Counted from the first letter of the stretch, positions 1-8,942 are shown. The stretch: 64,000 nt of DNA from Paenibacillus vietnamensis (GCF_020169515.1 NZ_JAHMHW010000002.1:248001-312000); one strand, 5' to 3'. Translations and numbers: made by a program. The notes: generated from the sequence alone by a model not told the origin.

Positions 1-1128
1 GCTTGGAGCCGTCGTGATGAGCGGAATGTTGAATTCCCTCTCGATCCGCTCCTGAATGATCTCCATATGCAGCAATCCGAGGAAGCCGCAGCGGAAGCCA
101 AAACCAAGCGCTGTCGAGGATTCCGGCTCGTATCTGAGCGAGGCGTCGTTCAGCTCCAGCTTCTCCAGCGCCTCCCGCAAATCGTTATAATCCTGGGTTT
201 CGATCGGGTACAGTCCGCAGAATACCATCGGGTTGATCTGACGGTAGCCCGGCAGGCGCTCCGGCGCCGGACGTTTGGCATCGGTCACCGTATCGCCGAC
301 GCGCGTGTCCTTCACGTTCTTGATGCCGGCTACGATAAATCCGACATCGCCGACCGAAAGCTCGTCAACGATCGTCATGCGCGGCATAAACGCGCCAACC
401 TCGATAACCTCGAATTCCGCGCCGGTAGCCATAAACCGGATTTTCTTGCCAGGCTTGATGCTGCCGTCGATCACTCGAACATAGACGATAACGCCTTTAT
501 ACGGGTCGTAATGAGAGTCGAAAATAAGCGCTTTAAGCGGCTCTTCAGGGTCGCCAACCGGCGCAGGCATCTTCGTGACGACCTGCTCCAAAATTTCTTT
601 GATGCCGATACCGGCTTTAGCCGACGCAAGGACCGCATCGCTCGCATCGAGTCCGATGACGTCCTCAATTTCCTGCTTCACCCGCTCCGGTTCTGCGCTC
701 GGCAAATCGATCTTGTTAATGACAGGAACGATTTCGAGATTGTTGTCCAAGGCGAGATATACGTTCGCAAGCGTCTGAGCTTCGATGCCCTGTGCCGCGT
801 CGACGACGAGCAAGGCGCCCTCGCAGGCCGCAAGGCTGCGCGATACCTCATACGTAAAGTCGACATGCCCCGGCGTATCGATAAGATTCAGGATATACTC
901 CTCGCCGTCATCCGCCCGGTACTTCAAACGAACGGCCTGCAGCTTGATCGTAATGCCGCGCTCGCGCTCCAAATCCATTTGGTCAAGCACCTGCTCCTGC
1001 ATTTCGCGGGAGGACAAAGCGCCGGTATACTCCAGGATTCTATCGGCTAACGTAGACTTTCCGTGGTCTATATGTGCGATAATGGAAAAATTTCTGATTT
1101 TCTTTTGCCGGTCACGTACGTCAGTCAT
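1..1128 (-). CDS. lepA: Elongation factor 4 (LepA), C-terminus cut off by the window edge
   Basis: This is a ribosome-associated translational GTPase that promotes back-translocation or initiation-complex maturation. The visible 376 codons carry the GTPase signatures in order: G1 AHIDHGKST (residues 18-26), the G2 region RERGITIK (about 55-62), G3 DTPGH (84-88) and G4 NKID (138-141). Domain II follows, then the LepA-typical segment with [14 protein letters not shown] near the cut end. The family is about 600 residues long, so roughly 225 residues, including the LepA-specific C-terminal domain, lie outside. The start is ATG at 1128 behind a GGGGGTTAGGC ribosome binding site. It is the last visible gene of the gpr-spoIIP-yqxA-lepA series on this strand, the order seen in Bacillus. 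Identification is firm. Confidence 0.97.
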   Translation of the reverse strand, partial: MTDVRDRQKKIRNFSIIAHIDHGKSTLADRILEYTGALSSREMQEQVLDQMDLERERGITIKLQAVRLKYRADDGEEYILNLIDTPGHVDFTYEVSRSLAACEGALLVVDAAQGIEAQTLANVYLALDNNLEIVPVINKIDLPSAEPERVKQEIEDVIGLDASDAVLASAKAGIGIKEILEQVVTKMPAPVGDPEEPLKALIFDSHYDPYKGVIVYVRVIDGSIKPGKKIRFMATGAEFEVIEVGAFMPRMTIVDELSVGDVGFIVAGIKNVKDTRVGDTVTDAKRPAPERLPGYRQINPMVFCGLYPIETQDYNDLREALEKLELNDASLRYEPESSTALGFGFRCGFLGLLHMEIIQERIEREFNIPLITTAPS

Positions 1129-1208
1129 GCCTAACCCCCACAATTTCCAATAATGCTAATCATTCCACCTATTATATCAGTTAAGGGGGCCACCAGCAAT
1201 GTCCATTC

Positions 1209-1667
1209 TCACTTGATCAGCCCGTCAAAAATAGAAACGACCAAACGGATCCCTTCGTTGGACATATTTTGAAGCATGCCCGACGTAGAATCGGCGATGC
1301 GGTTGACGGTGGACTGATCGTCAGCGGCGGGAATGCCGGGAAGCCGATCTTCATCAGCCGGCAAAGCGCCAAGCGGCTCCCGCTCCGGCTCAGGCTCCGC
1401 GTCCGTCCCGGAAGCTTCTTCTCCGGCGGCCAGCTTTTTCAATTCGGCAAGCTCCTTCTCGAGCTGTTCGATTTTTTGCCGGGTGCGGTCATCTGCCGAA
1501 TTTCCGGCAGCGGCCTGCTCAGGCTGCGCTTCCTCGTACGCCTGGCTGCCGGGCTCGACCGGGCCGTACACCCGCCCGATCCCCGCCGTAGATATTTCGA
1601 GCCCGTACATGACGATAATCGCCAATGCTCCTCCGAGCACCATCCATTTAAACGTACTGCGCTTCAT
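1209..1667 (-). CDS. yqxA: YqxA-like membrane-anchored protein (DUF3679 position)
   Basis: This is a 152-residue protein of unknown function. One N-terminal membrane segment (about residues 8-28, following the basic MKRSTFKW start) leads into an acidic, Glu/Ala-rich region with a probable coiled coil (about 60-80) and a more hydrophobic C-terminal end. It lies between spoIIP and lepA, exactly where Bacillus carries yqxA (DUF3679), and the N-terminus resembles that family. The symbol rests mainly on position. ATG at 1667 follows a GGAGCGG ribosome binding site, 66 bases after the spoIIP stop, so it is probably co-transcribed with spoIIP. Any link to sporulation is inferred from context only. 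Confidence 0.72.
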   Translation of the reverse strand: MKRSTFKWMVLGGALAIIVMYGLEISTAGIGRVYGPVEPGSQAYEEAQPEQAAAGNSADDRTRQKIEQLEKELAELKKLAAGEEASGTDAEPEPEREPLGALPADEDRLPGIPAADDQSTVNRIADSTSGMLQNMSNEGIRLVVSIFDGLIK

Positions 1668-1733
1668 CAGCCGCCGCTCCTTTCCGTCCGGTTATGATTA
1701 AACCGTCTGCCGGTTCCATCGTTTTTCCGCTTT

Positions 1734-2960
1734 TTATACCTTTTCGTCCTCAAAATAAATGTCGGCGATGACCTCGGCGAGCGCATCCGCCGTACGATAG
1801 GATTCCTCGAGCGTATTATCCACGCCGCCGATCTCGATCAGCACGCTGTCCGGAGCCAGGGATTGATTATATTCCGCATTTCCGGTTGCAGCCGTTTTCC
1901 CCCAGATGCCGCGCGAAATGCCCGGGTATTTTTTATCGAGCGCCTGATGGATTTTTGTCGCAAACGCTTCGTTTTTCTCCCAATCCGGGTTTCTATGCCC
2001 GATTATAAAGTAGACCTGAGCGTAGCTTTTGCCTCCGATATCAACTGTCGTATATTTCCGGCTCTGCGAGTCGCGGTGAAGATCAAAGAAAAATTTCAGG
2101 TCCTTGCTGCTCGCCATCGCTTCCTTAACCGTTTTCATCGAATATTTGTAGGAGAGCTCCCAGCGGTAGTTCGGAATGGCCGTCGGGTAATCCGTATCCG
2201 AGTGCTGGGCGCCGACCCCTTTTTTCTCAAGCATATCCGCCAGCCGCTTGCCCACCAGCGTAATGTTTTTTTTCGTTGAGTTCGGATCCTTCTCCTTAGA
2301 GTCGCTAAGTACGGGGTACCAGGATTCGCGGTTATGGGAATGATAGATAAAAACGACCTTCGAGCCGTCCGTCGTCGGTTTCTCCGGCGCTCCTGCACCT
2401 TCCCCGTCGTCTCCCGTCCCCGCTCCTTCATTATCCGGTGGAGTGTCGTCCGTGCCGTCGTCCGTTACGGCTGTGCCCTCGTCGTCTTCATGGCCGTTGT
2501 CCGGATCATAAGTAATCGGTGCGTCGTCCTCCGGACCGACCGCCGTATCCGTGCCGATGCCGCTGCGGATCAGAAACGCGTCGTTTGCGCTAAGTCCCGG
2601 CAGCTCGCCGGCAAGCAGGCTTTTCGGATCTGCCGGATTAATGTCCGTCAGCGCCCTCATGAGCATAGCGCTGATGATTTTCGAATTAAATGCCTCCGTC
2701 TCGCTGCTGCTTTGGAAGGCGGGCATCTCCATTTCCAGCATGTCCCCAAAGAACCCGCCCGATACGGCCGCCGCAAAGCCCTTCATCGAATTGACCGGCG
2801 ATGCGGACGATTGCTGATGCACCATTCCCCCAATGCCGAGCATGACAAAAAACAGCATGGAGCTGAAGGACAGCATGGCGAAGGACCGCCCGGTTACGAG
2901 TAGTTGTCTCATACGCTTGCTTGTACCGCCGAGATCGAGCAGCATCATTTTTTGTCTCAT
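1734..2960 (-). CDS. spoIIP: Stage II sporulation protein P (SpoIIP), cell-wall hydrolase
   Basis: SpoIIP is an amidase/endopeptidase. With SpoIID and SpoIIM it thins septal peptidoglycan and drives the engulfing membrane around the forespore. The 408-residue protein has an N-terminal membrane anchor (about residues 25-47), a stalk region, a long acidic low-complexity linker of Asp, Gly and Glu (about 135-195), and then the catalytic domain beginning near VFIYHSHNRESW. The HSHNRESW, SDTDYP and FDLHRDSQ segments carry the usual zinc and catalytic positions of the family. ATG at 2960 has a GGAGGT ribosome binding site. The gene lies 196 bases downstream of gpr with a terminator between them, so it is probably transcribed from its own sporulation promoter, which I could not place with confidence. 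Confidence 0.95.
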   Translation of the reverse strand: MRQKMMLLDLGGTSKRMRQLLVTGRSFAMLSFSSMLFFVMLGIGGMVHQQSSASPVNSMKGFAAAVSGGFFGDMLEMEMPAFQSSSETEAFNSKIISAMLMRALTDINPADPKSLLAGELPGLSANDAFLIRSGIGTDTAVGPEDDAPITYDPDNGHEDDEGTAVTDDGTDDTPPDNEGAGTGDDGEGAGAPEKPTTDGSKVVFIYHSHNRESWYPVLSDSKEKDPNSTKKNITLVGKRLADMLEKKGVGAQHSDTDYPTAIPNYRWELSYKYSMKTVKEAMASSKDLKFFFDLHRDSQSRKYTTVDIGGKSYAQVYFIIGHRNPDWEKNEAFATKIHQALDKKYPGISRGIWGKTAATGNAEYNQSLAPDSVLIEIGGVDNTLEESYRTADALAEVIADIYFEDEKV

Positions 2961-3104
2961 CGGTTGAATACCTCCTGCTTTTCTGTGCCAATGGCTGAGT
3001 TACTATTAAATTATGAAACTAAGAGAGTTCATAGAACCCTGCCCGGCAAATTGAAAGATTAGAATTAATAGAACAAACGAAAACGTAAAAGGACCGGACA
3101 GGCC

Positions 3105-3136
3105 AAAAAAACCGCCTCCGGTACCGGAGACGGCTC
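3105..3136 (-). terminator. Rho-independent terminator after gpr
   Basis: On the minus strand the sequence CCGTCTCCGG/CCGGAGGCGG forms a tight GC hairpin around a central GTAC and is followed directly by a run of seven T. It sits 20-50 bases past the gpr stop and separates gpr from spoIIP. Confidence 0.85.
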
Positions 3137-3156
3137 TTAAGCCTGATATTGCTCGA

Positions 3157-4167
3157 TTAGTGGGTATAAGCGGCTACGTTGCCCGTATCGATCGCTTCAT
3201 GGAGCGAAGCGTTAAGGCCGCTGGCGATAATATTGGCGATATCTTCGATAAACTCGTCGATTTCCTTCGGCGTCACCAGCAGGTCGTGGCCAAGCGGGCT
3301 AAGCACTTCCCTGACCAGCTGCAGCCGCTCGTTGTCCTCCATTTGATGGATCAAGCCCATGATCTGACCGGTGTTGCCTGTTTGCTTCGTAAAGTGGCTG
3401 CTCATCATTTCAAGCGTGTTGTTCACGATCGTAGACGCGTACACGACGGTCGGCACGCCGATTGCAATAACGGGCACGCCGAGAATTTCCTTCGTCAAGC
3501 CTTTGCGCTTGTTGCCGATGCCGGAGCCCGGGTGAATGCCGGTGTCGGCGATTTGAATCGTCGTATTCACCCTTTCAACCGCCTTGGAAGCGAGCGCATC
3601 GATCGCAATAATAATATCAGGCTTCGTTTTCTCGACAATTCCGTGAACGATTTCACTCGATTCGATGCCGGTAATGCCCAGTACCCCCGGAGCGACTGCG
3701 CTGACAGGACGGTAGCCCGGCGCCACCTGGTCAGGCATCAGCTCGAAATAATGGCGCGTGACCATGACGTTCTCCACGACGATCGGCCCGAGCGCATCGG
3801 GCGTTACGTTCCAGTTTCCGAGTCCGACAATCAGCACCTTCGCCATTTTATTGATCGAAAGGCGCTCCAGAAATTGCTCGAAATGCTTGGCGAATTGCGT
3901 GGCCACCCGGTCCTGCAGATCCGTATCGCCGTTTCGCAGCCCAGGCACTTCAATCGTCACGTAATGTCCCTGCATTTTGCCGATCGCCTGCGCCCCCTGC
4001 TCGTTTTGAACGTGAAGCTGAGTTACGGTAATGCCGCCATCCTCCGTCGTCTCGGACTGGATACCCGGGATCGGCCCTCCGTTCGGAGCTTCCGCCATTT
4101 CCTTCGCTTCAAGCGCCAGATCGGTCCTGACGCTATATTGCTGCAAATCAAGGTCGTTGTTCACCAT
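3157..4167 (-). CDS. gpr: Germination (spore) protease GPR
   Basis: GPR starts degradation of the small acid-soluble proteins that coat spore DNA during germination. It is made as a zymogen in the forespore and self-processes near its N-terminus. The 336 residues match the family's usual length. The N-terminal segment YSVRTDLALEA is the typical pro-region cleavage neighbourhood, and family blocks such as VGLGNWNVTPDALGP, GIESSEIVHG, DALAS and DTGIHPGSGIGNKRKG are all present. Two adjacent starts are possible: ATG at 4167 and the next codon, GTG, which fits slightly better with the AAGGGAG ribosome binding site. The gene is divergent from rpsT. Identification is firm; the exact first codon is not. 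Confidence 0.96.
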   Translation of the reverse strand: MVNNDLDLQQYSVRTDLALEAKEMAEAPNGGPIPGIQSETTEDGGITVTQLHVQNEQGAQAIGKMQGHYVTIEVPGLRNGDTDLQDRVATQFAKHFEQFLERLSINKMAKVLIVGLGNWNVTPDALGPIVVENVMVTRHYFELMPDQVAPGYRPVSAVAPGVLGITGIESSEIVHGIVEKTKPDIIIAIDALASKAVERVNTTIQIADTGIHPGSGIGNKRKGLTKEILGVPVIAIGVPTVVYASTIVNNTLEMMSSHFTKQTGNTGQIMGLIHQMEDNERLQLVREVLSPLGHDLLVTPKEIDEFIEDIANIIASGLNASLHEAIDTGNVAAYTH

Positions 4168-4197
4168 TCATTCTCCCTTCGCACACGGTTCTCGACT

Positions 4198-4226
4198 TAT
4201 TGTTCGCAAACCCGTATTTTTCATAC
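4198..4226 (-). promoter_or_regulatory. Possible forespore (sigma F/G-type) promoter of gpr
   Basis: Reading the minus strand, GTATG is followed after 17 bases by AACAATA, which loosely resembles the GYATA / CAnnnTA forespore pattern. It lies about 30 bases upstream of the gpr start. The match is partial and the call is tentative. Confidence 0.3.
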
Positions 4227-4279
4227 TCCGGTACGGCGAAAGGCGGCTTCGTTTTCTCAGGCATTCCGGCTTGTTGCTA

Positions 4280-4308
4280 TTGCATTTTGGGCATCGGCAT
4301 GATAATAT
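4280..4308 (+). promoter_or_regulatory. Probable sigma-A promoter of rpsT
   Basis: TTGCAT is separated by 17 bases from TAATAT, with a TG dinucleotide just upstream of the -10 hexamer (TGATAATAT). Transcription would start near 4315 and give a leader of about 60 bases. Confidence 0.5.
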
Positions 4309-4333
4309 ATTTTAAGTTGTGTTGTCTAGGTAA

Positions 4334-4351
4334 ATGATGCCTATGCATCGT
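4334..4351 (+). promoter_or_regulatory. Small hairpin in the rpsT leader
   Basis: ATGATGC and GCATCGT pair (one G-U) around a CTAT loop. The hairpin lies 12 bases upstream of the AGGAGGT ribosome binding site of rpsT. It could take part in translational feedback by S20, but that is only a possibility. Confidence 0.35.
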
Positions 4352-4377
4352 TGTGAACAGTTTAGGAGGTGAATCCC

Positions 4378-4650
4378 ATGCCAAACATTAAATCCGCGAT
4401 TAAACGCGTTAAAACAAGTGAAAAGCGTCGTGCTTTGAATGCTTCCCAGAAATCCGCACTTCGTTCGGCCGTTAAATCCGCTGACCAAGCTATCGCCAGC
4501 ACTGATGTAGCAGCTGCTAAAGCAGCTCTGATCGCTGCAACGAAGAAATTGGACAAAGCAGCGACTAAAGGCCTGATTCATAAAAATGCGGCTGCCCGCA
4601 AAAAATCTCGTCTTGCTAAAAAGCTTAACGCTCTTTCGGCACAAGCTTAA
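4378..4650 (+). CDS. rpsT: 30S ribosomal protein S20
   Basis: S20 is a primary 16S rRNA-binding protein of the small subunit body. The 90-residue, Lys/Ala-rich helical sequence beginning [11 protein letters not shown] and containing [18 protein letters not shown] is typical of the family. The correct start is ATG at 4378, seven bases after AGGAGGT; an in-frame GTG nine bases earlier overlaps that ribosome binding site and is not used. As in Bacillus the gene is divergent from gpr and faces the com/holA block. Codon choice is more uniform than in the neighbours, as expected for a highly expressed gene. Confidence 0.98.
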   Translation: MPNIKSAIKRVKTSEKRRALNASQKSALRSAVKSADQAIASTDVAAAKAALIAATKKLDKAATKGLIHKNAAARKKSRLAKKLNALSAQA

Positions 4651-4667
4651 TTGGCCAAGCGCGAATG

Positions 4668-4714
4668 AATTCTAAGCCATACATAAAGGCCAGCCTTTAT
4701 TATAACTTAGAATT
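4668..4714. repeat. Two-tier inverted repeat in the 3' region of rpsT
   Basis: An outer pair AATTCTAAG/CTTAGAATT encloses an inner perfect hairpin ATAAAGGC-CA-GCCTTTAT. It begins 18 bases after the rpsT stop and precedes a separate terminator. It has no T-run, so it is not itself a classic terminator. Confidence 0.6.
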
Positions 4715-4719
4715 GCGCA

Positions 4720-4765
4720 AAGAAGGCTTCGCTTCTCTTTTTGAGAGGCGAAGCCTTCTTTTGTT
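4720..4765. terminator. Bidirectional terminator between rpsT and the dehydrogenase gene
   Basis: GAAGGCTTCGC-TTCTC and GAGAG-GCGAAGCCTTC pair around a T-rich loop, with A-rich and T-rich flanks on the two sides. It can end rpsT from the left and the convergent dehydrogenase gene from the right. Confidence 0.85.
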
Positions 4766-4782
4766 ATGCACCAGCAAAATAA

Positions 4783-5658
4783 TTAATCCCAAGCCTTATA
4801 GAGCGCATGTGTGCCGTTATCGGCCAGTCCTGCGGCTGCGATCTTCTCATACAGCCCTTTGGCCAGCGTTAATCCAGGCAGCTCGATTCCCATTTCCTCC
4901 GCCGCTTCTAGCGCAATGCCCATATCCTTAATAAAATGCTTCACATAGAACCCGGGGTCGAAGTTGCCCTGAATGATGCGCGGGGCCAAATTACTGAGCG
5001 ACCAGCTTCCCGCAGCGCCCGACTCTATGCTTGCCAGCACACTGTTCAGGTCCAGCCCGGCATGCTTCGCATAGACTAAAGCTTCGCATACGCCCACCAT
5101 GTTGGAAGCGATTGCGATTTGGTTTACCATTTTCGTATGCTGTCCCGCTCCCGGTCCGCCTTGCCGCACAATATTTTTGCCCAGCATTTCCAGTAAAGGC
5201 CTTACCGACTCAAAGGAAGCTTGATCACCGCCGACCATGATAGAGAGTGCAGCGTTTCGCGCGCCTACATCGCCACCGGATACCGGGGCATCCAGCGCAT
5301 GCAGGCCTTTGGAGGCAGCCGCCTCGTGAATCCGCTTTGCCAGCTCCGGGCTGCTAGTCGTCATATCGATCAAATAAGCTCCAGGCTTCGCCGACTGGAC
5401 AATTCCCCCTTCTCCCAAGTAAAGCTCACGAACATCCTGCGGATAACCGACGATCGAAATGACGGCATCGCAATGCCGTGCCAGTTCTCCCGGCGTATCG
5501 TGCCAGATCATGCCAAGCTCCAGCAGCTCGCCGGCCTTCTCTTTCGTTCTCGTATAAAGATGGACATCGAAGCCTCCCTTCAATAGATTTTTGGCCATGC
5601 TGCTGCCCATGACGCCCGCTCCAACAAACCCGATCTTCGATACTGATGTGTTCAACAT
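4783..5658 (-). CDS. NAD(P)-dependent beta-hydroxyacid dehydrogenase (3-hydroxyisobutyrate dehydrogenase family)
   Basis: This is a cytoplasmic oxidoreductase of the beta-hydroxyacid dehydrogenase family, which interconverts small 3-hydroxy acids and semialdehydes. The 291 residues show an N-terminal Rossmann motif GFVGAGVMG (about 10-18), the substrate-binding signature DAPVSGG (about 124-130), the catalytic lysine in HTKMVNQ (about 173-179) and an all-helical C-terminal domain. The substrate cannot be read from the sequence; glyoxylate/succinate semialdehyde, 3-hydroxyisobutyrate and tartronate semialdehyde are all possible. It starts 37 bases after the stop of the glycoside-hydrolase-like gene, so the two probably form an operon for breakdown of a sugar-derived compound. 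Neither gene belongs to the usual rpsT-holA interval. Confidence 0.9.
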   Translation of the reverse strand: MLNTSVSKIGFVGAGVMGSSMAKNLLKGGFDVHLYTRTKEKAGELLELGMIWHDTPGELARHCDAVISIVGYPQDVRELYLGEGGIVQSAKPGAYLIDMTTSSPELAKRIHEAAASKGLHALDAPVSGGDVGARNAALSIMVGGDQASFESVRPLLEMLGKNIVRQGGPGAGQHTKMVNQIAIASNMVGVCEALVYAKHAGLDLNSVLASIESGAAGSWSLSNLAPRIIQGNFDPGFYVKHFIKDMGIALEAAEEMGIELPGLTLAKGLYEKIAAAGLADNGTHALYKAWD

Positions 5659-5694
5659 CCGGTAACCAGCTCCTCATCTTGTTTGATATTTTGA

Positions 5695-7683
5695 CTACCG
5701 CAAATGATATGCGCTGTACGCATGGAGCTCCGCGAGACGGATAACGAGTCGGCCATCCCGCTCCTCAAGCTGTCCCTCTCCCGCACCATTCAGCTCTACT
5801 GCCTGACGGACACCCGTTAAACCGGTCAGCCCTACTTCAATTCCGTTCATTGGTACCGGAGCTGCGTAGCTTGAACCGTTGAAGCCGGATAAATTCAGCA
5901 GCTGAAGCAAGTAGGTGCCATCCGGCAAACCGTGGAACGTCATTTCCACGCTGTCATGGGCATTGGTTGCAAGCCGCCTGCTGCCGCTCAGCAGTTCGTC
6001 GATCACGCCCGTAACGAGCTGCTTGTGATCGGCAAAGCCATGCCTGTAGTACAGCTCTCCGACGTTCCATGCCAGGTACGCTCCACGCCCTCCTTCTCCG
6101 GCAGCCGCCGTCATGCCAAGCCCGTACCGGTCCGTCAACTCGTGGCCGTAGGCCCGTTCCGGCGGGCCGAAAGATGACGGGGCAATGAAAGGCAGTTTCT
6201 TTACCGTATCATCGCTATACCGCATGAAAGCAAACGGGCCGTTCACTATAACCCAATCCCGCTTATTCAGCATCGGGAACATTTGTTTATCGTCAACGTG
6301 CACATAAGCGGCGGTCGTATCCTGCATCAACCCGTCCTGCTCCGCATCGAACAGCGCAGCCAAAGCCTCGCGGCTTCCGGACAGAGCTCCTCCTGTCGCG
6401 ATCATATGCACCCCGCGGGCACGCAAGCCTTTTAAGACATCCAGCTCCTGATCCGAAAACGTTTCCACTCCGGGCAAAAGGACCGCTTTTGCCTTCGTCC
6501 CGGATATATGCGACAGTCTGCTCTGCAGGACGACATCGAAGAGCACATGCTCTTCCTTCAGCATTTTGAATATGCCGAAATACTCGTGGCGGGAATCCCG
6601 GATGGATGAGGAAGGCTTGACAAGGATGACCTCCGCCTCGGAACGGAACTGCCCGAACAGGCTTTCGTTTTGCTTATGAAAACGGAAGACGTTTTTCGCT
6701 TTTTCCATATTCGCTTGATCGGGATAACCATCGAACGCACCGATAATGCAAAAGTCGAGCCCCGAGCCGTTCGCGATATTTTCATACAGCCGGATTTCCG
6801 TCTCATGCTCTGATACGCCCGTGAATCGGTAGGTCAGGTCGATCGCGTTAATCGAGCAGTTGCTCGTCAGCTTGTCCGAGTAGCTTCCGGCGATCGGCAT
6901 CACATTTTCGGCCGCCGAATATAACCATTTCGGATGCGGGCGATCGAGAGCCGTGTTGGATTCATGCCTTACAATATCCACTTGATGCGGATGGTACGTA
7001 CAAATAGCGGCTTCCGGCTTCAGCCGTTTGATATGGGCATGGATTTTATTCAGGATGTCGATGGACGTTTTCTCCTGAAACCTCCGGTAAGCCCGGTAAA
7101 CGTCAGATCCCCTATCCTCATTGTCAGGAAGCTCCAGACCGAACATATCCTTAAATCTCGAGCGGCAGCTGCCGCAGTAGCAGATGCCGTAATAATTGCC
7201 GCTGTAATCCCAGTTCTGATAGCCGAACATGTTAAAAAACACGCCGTCGACGTCATAATTGTTTAATGCCTCTTCCAATATATCGAGGGAATACTGCTGC
7301 TGGTAGCCGCCATTCAAGCACGTATGTACGATACCGAAATAATTGACCTCGCTGCCTGCTTTTGAGCGGTAAAACCACTCCGGACGCTCGCGAAAAATCG
7401 ATTCATGCGCCTTGCTGAAGTCGAATCTTGCAATGAACCGGATGCCGCTCTCATGAGCCTTTTCGATCGTCTCTCCGAGCAAATCCTTCTTCAAATACGG
7501 AGTCACATATTGATATTGCAGCGTGGAAGGATAAAACGCGAAAATGCCGCCAGCGTTCATCATAAGCGTATTGGCATTAAAATCCTTTAGCTCGCTCATG
7601 AGTAAATCCACATCCAGGTCCGCATCCGTCTCCCGCAAATTGTTTTGCACGAGACGCAGCTTATTGCTTTTCCACCAAGTCAT
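5695..7683 (-). CDS. Glycoside-hydrolase-like protein (hypothetical GH family 6 / beta-galactosidase trimerisation type)
   Basis: This is a 662-residue, probably cytoplasmic protein without a signal peptide. The first 350 residues look like a TIM-barrel carbohydrate-active enzyme of the family Pfam calls hypothetical glycosyl hydrolase 6. Supporting segments are NANTLMMNAGGIFAFYP, GIRFIARFDFSK, YDVDGVFFNMFGYQNW and a conserved cysteine pair in GICYCGSCRSRF. Residues about 360-560 resemble the glutamine-amidotransferase-like fold of beta-galactosidase trimerisation domains. A C-terminal beta domain (about 590-662) may bind sugar or help oligomerisation. Activity and substrate are unknown; an alpha-fucosidase-like role is possible. 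The start has a strong AAAGGAGG ribosome binding site. Confidence 0.75.
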   Translation of the reverse strand: MTWWKSNKLRLVQNNLRETDADLDVDLLMSELKDFNANTLMMNAGGIFAFYPSTLQYQYVTPYLKKDLLGETIEKAHESGIRFIARFDFSKAHESIFRERPEWFYRSKAGSEVNYFGIVHTCLNGGYQQQYSLDILEEALNNYDVDGVFFNMFGYQNWDYSGNYYGICYCGSCRSRFKDMFGLELPDNEDRGSDVYRAYRRFQEKTSIDILNKIHAHIKRLKPEAAICTYHPHQVDIVRHESNTALDRPHPKWLYSAAENVMPIAGSYSDKLTSNCSINAIDLTYRFTGVSEHETEIRLYENIANGSGLDFCIIGAFDGYPDQANMEKAKNVFRFHKQNESLFGQFRSEAEVILVKPSSSIRDSRHEYFGIFKMLKEEHVLFDVVLQSRLSHISGTKAKAVLLPGVETFSDQELDVLKGLRARGVHMIATGGALSGSREALAALFDAEQDGLMQDTTAAYVHVDDKQMFPMLNKRDWVIVNGPFAFMRYSDDTVKKLPFIAPSSFGPPERAYGHELTDRYGLGMTAAAGEGGRGAYLAWNVGELYYRHGFADHKQLVTGVIDELLSGSRRLATNAHDSVEMTFHGLPDGTYLLQLLNLSGFNGSSYAAPVPMNGIEVGLTGLTGVRQAVELNGAGEGQLEERDGRLVIRLAELHAYSAYHLR

Positions 7684-7810
7684 TTGTTGTCCTCCTTTAC
7701 TCTGCGCAAAGGATATTTCGACATCGGATCCGCGAAAGCCTTCTGAATATTCAAACTTTTAAACGTTCACATACAAGCGCAAACGGCAATGTATACTTTC
7801 TTATACTTAT

Positions 7811-7848
7811 ACAAAAGGCTCCGGCACCTGTCAGTGTCGAAGCCTTCC
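7811..7848 (-). terminator. Terminator after holA
   Basis: AAGGCTTCGACAC and GTGCCGGAGCCTT pair on the minus strand (two non-canonical pairs) around a short loop, followed by TTTTG. It starts about 20 bases past the holA stop and insulates holA from the glycoside-hydrolase-like gene. Confidence 0.75.
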
Positions 7849-7866
7849 TATTTGTTAATAGCGGGT

Positions 7867-8901
7867 CTAAGCCCCCTTACTCATGCCGAGGGACAATAAA
7901 TACAGCTCCAAACCAAGCGTTTTGTCCACCGCGCCGGTCTTCATCTTGTAATCCAGCTCCGCCAAAGACGAAAGCAGACTTCCGAGCCGGGCCGTCTGGA
8001 ATTTCCTGCATTTCTCCGCCGCCAGCTTGACGGCGTAAGGATGGAGCCCCAGCTGGCCTGCCATCTGCTGCGGGGAGTACTGATGCTGCTCCAGCTCTTT
8101 GATCTGAAGCATGATCCGGAGCTGTCTGGCGATGAGCGCTGCGATCTTGATCGGCTCCTCCTTCCGCACGAGAAGCTCGCGGTATAAGCGGACGGCACGG
8201 TCGATCCGAAGCTCGGCGATCGCATCGACCAGCGCAAAAACATCCTCCTCAACCGTGGCGGCCGTCAAAATGGAGGCTTGCTCCGCATCAATCGTTCCGC
8301 CTTCCCCGGCGTGCAGGCAAAGCTTGTCCACCTCCTGGGCAAGCTGCTGCATATTCGCGCCGGCCCTGAGAAGCAGCAAATCCGCGGCGTCCGCAGCAAG
8401 CGTTCTCTTCTGCTCCGCCGCGCGTTTGATCATCCACTGCTTGAGCTGAGCCGCGTCAAGCTCCGGAAACGGAATCAGGGAATTGCGCTCCTTCAGCGTC
8501 TTCACCAGCTTCCGGCGCTCGTCCAGCTTCTCTGCGTGGACGGCCACGATCATAACGGAGGTGTCCGACGGATTGTCGAGATAACGGATAAGCTTGTCCG
8601 GATGATGCTCAATTTTGCCGCCCTCTTTGCCTGCTGCGGCAAATACGGTCGCATCCCGCACAATAATCAGCTTGCGGGCGACGAAAAACGGCAGCGTCTC
8701 CGCCTCCAATACAGCCTCATCTAAAGAAGTTTCCGACGTATCGAATTTTACGATGCCAAGCTCGCGTTCCTCCGCCGTAAACAGCTTCTCCGTAACCGCT
8801 TCGATAAACTGCTGCAGCCGGAACCGGTCTTTCCCGTACAGCACGTAAACCGGACGGAACCGTCCTCCCCTAACTTCCTTAATGGCTTCCTTCGCGTCCA
8901 T
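7867..8901 (-). CDS. holA: DNA polymerase III delta subunit (HolA)
   Basis: HolA is the clamp-loader subunit that opens the beta sliding clamp. The protein has 344 residues, about the family norm, with the N-terminal AAA+-like domain containing PVYVLYGKDRF (about 18-28) and LPFFVARKLIIVRD, and the C-terminal collar domain ending in ELDYKMKTGAVD...LELYLL. The frame is open to 8985, but ATG at 8901 with a GAGGGGA ribosome binding site gives the usual N-terminus MDAKEAIKEV. In Bacillus holA lies next to comEC and opposite rpsT. Here an ECF sigma/anti-sigma pair separates it from comEC, and two metabolic genes separate it from rpsT. Confidence 0.95.
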   Translation of the reverse strand: MDAKEAIKEVRGGRFRPVYVLYGKDRFRLQQFIEAVTEKLFTAEERELGIVKFDTSETSLDEAVLEAETLPFFVARKLIIVRDATVFAAAGKEGGKIEHHPDKLIRYLDNPSDTSVMIVAVHAEKLDERRKLVKTLKERNSLIPFPELDAAQLKQWMIKRAAEQKRTLAADAADLLLLRAGANMQQLAQEVDKLCLHAGEGGTIDAEQASILTAATVEEDVFALVDAIAELRIDRAVRLYRELLVRKEEPIKIAALIARQLRIMLQIKELEQHQYSPQQMAGQLGLHPYAVKLAAEKCRKFQTARLGSLLSSLAELDYKMKTGAVDKTLGLELYLLSLGMSKGA

Positions 8902-8942
8902 TCGATCCCCTCTTCGCTGCAAAAAATACGATTGCACGGCAA

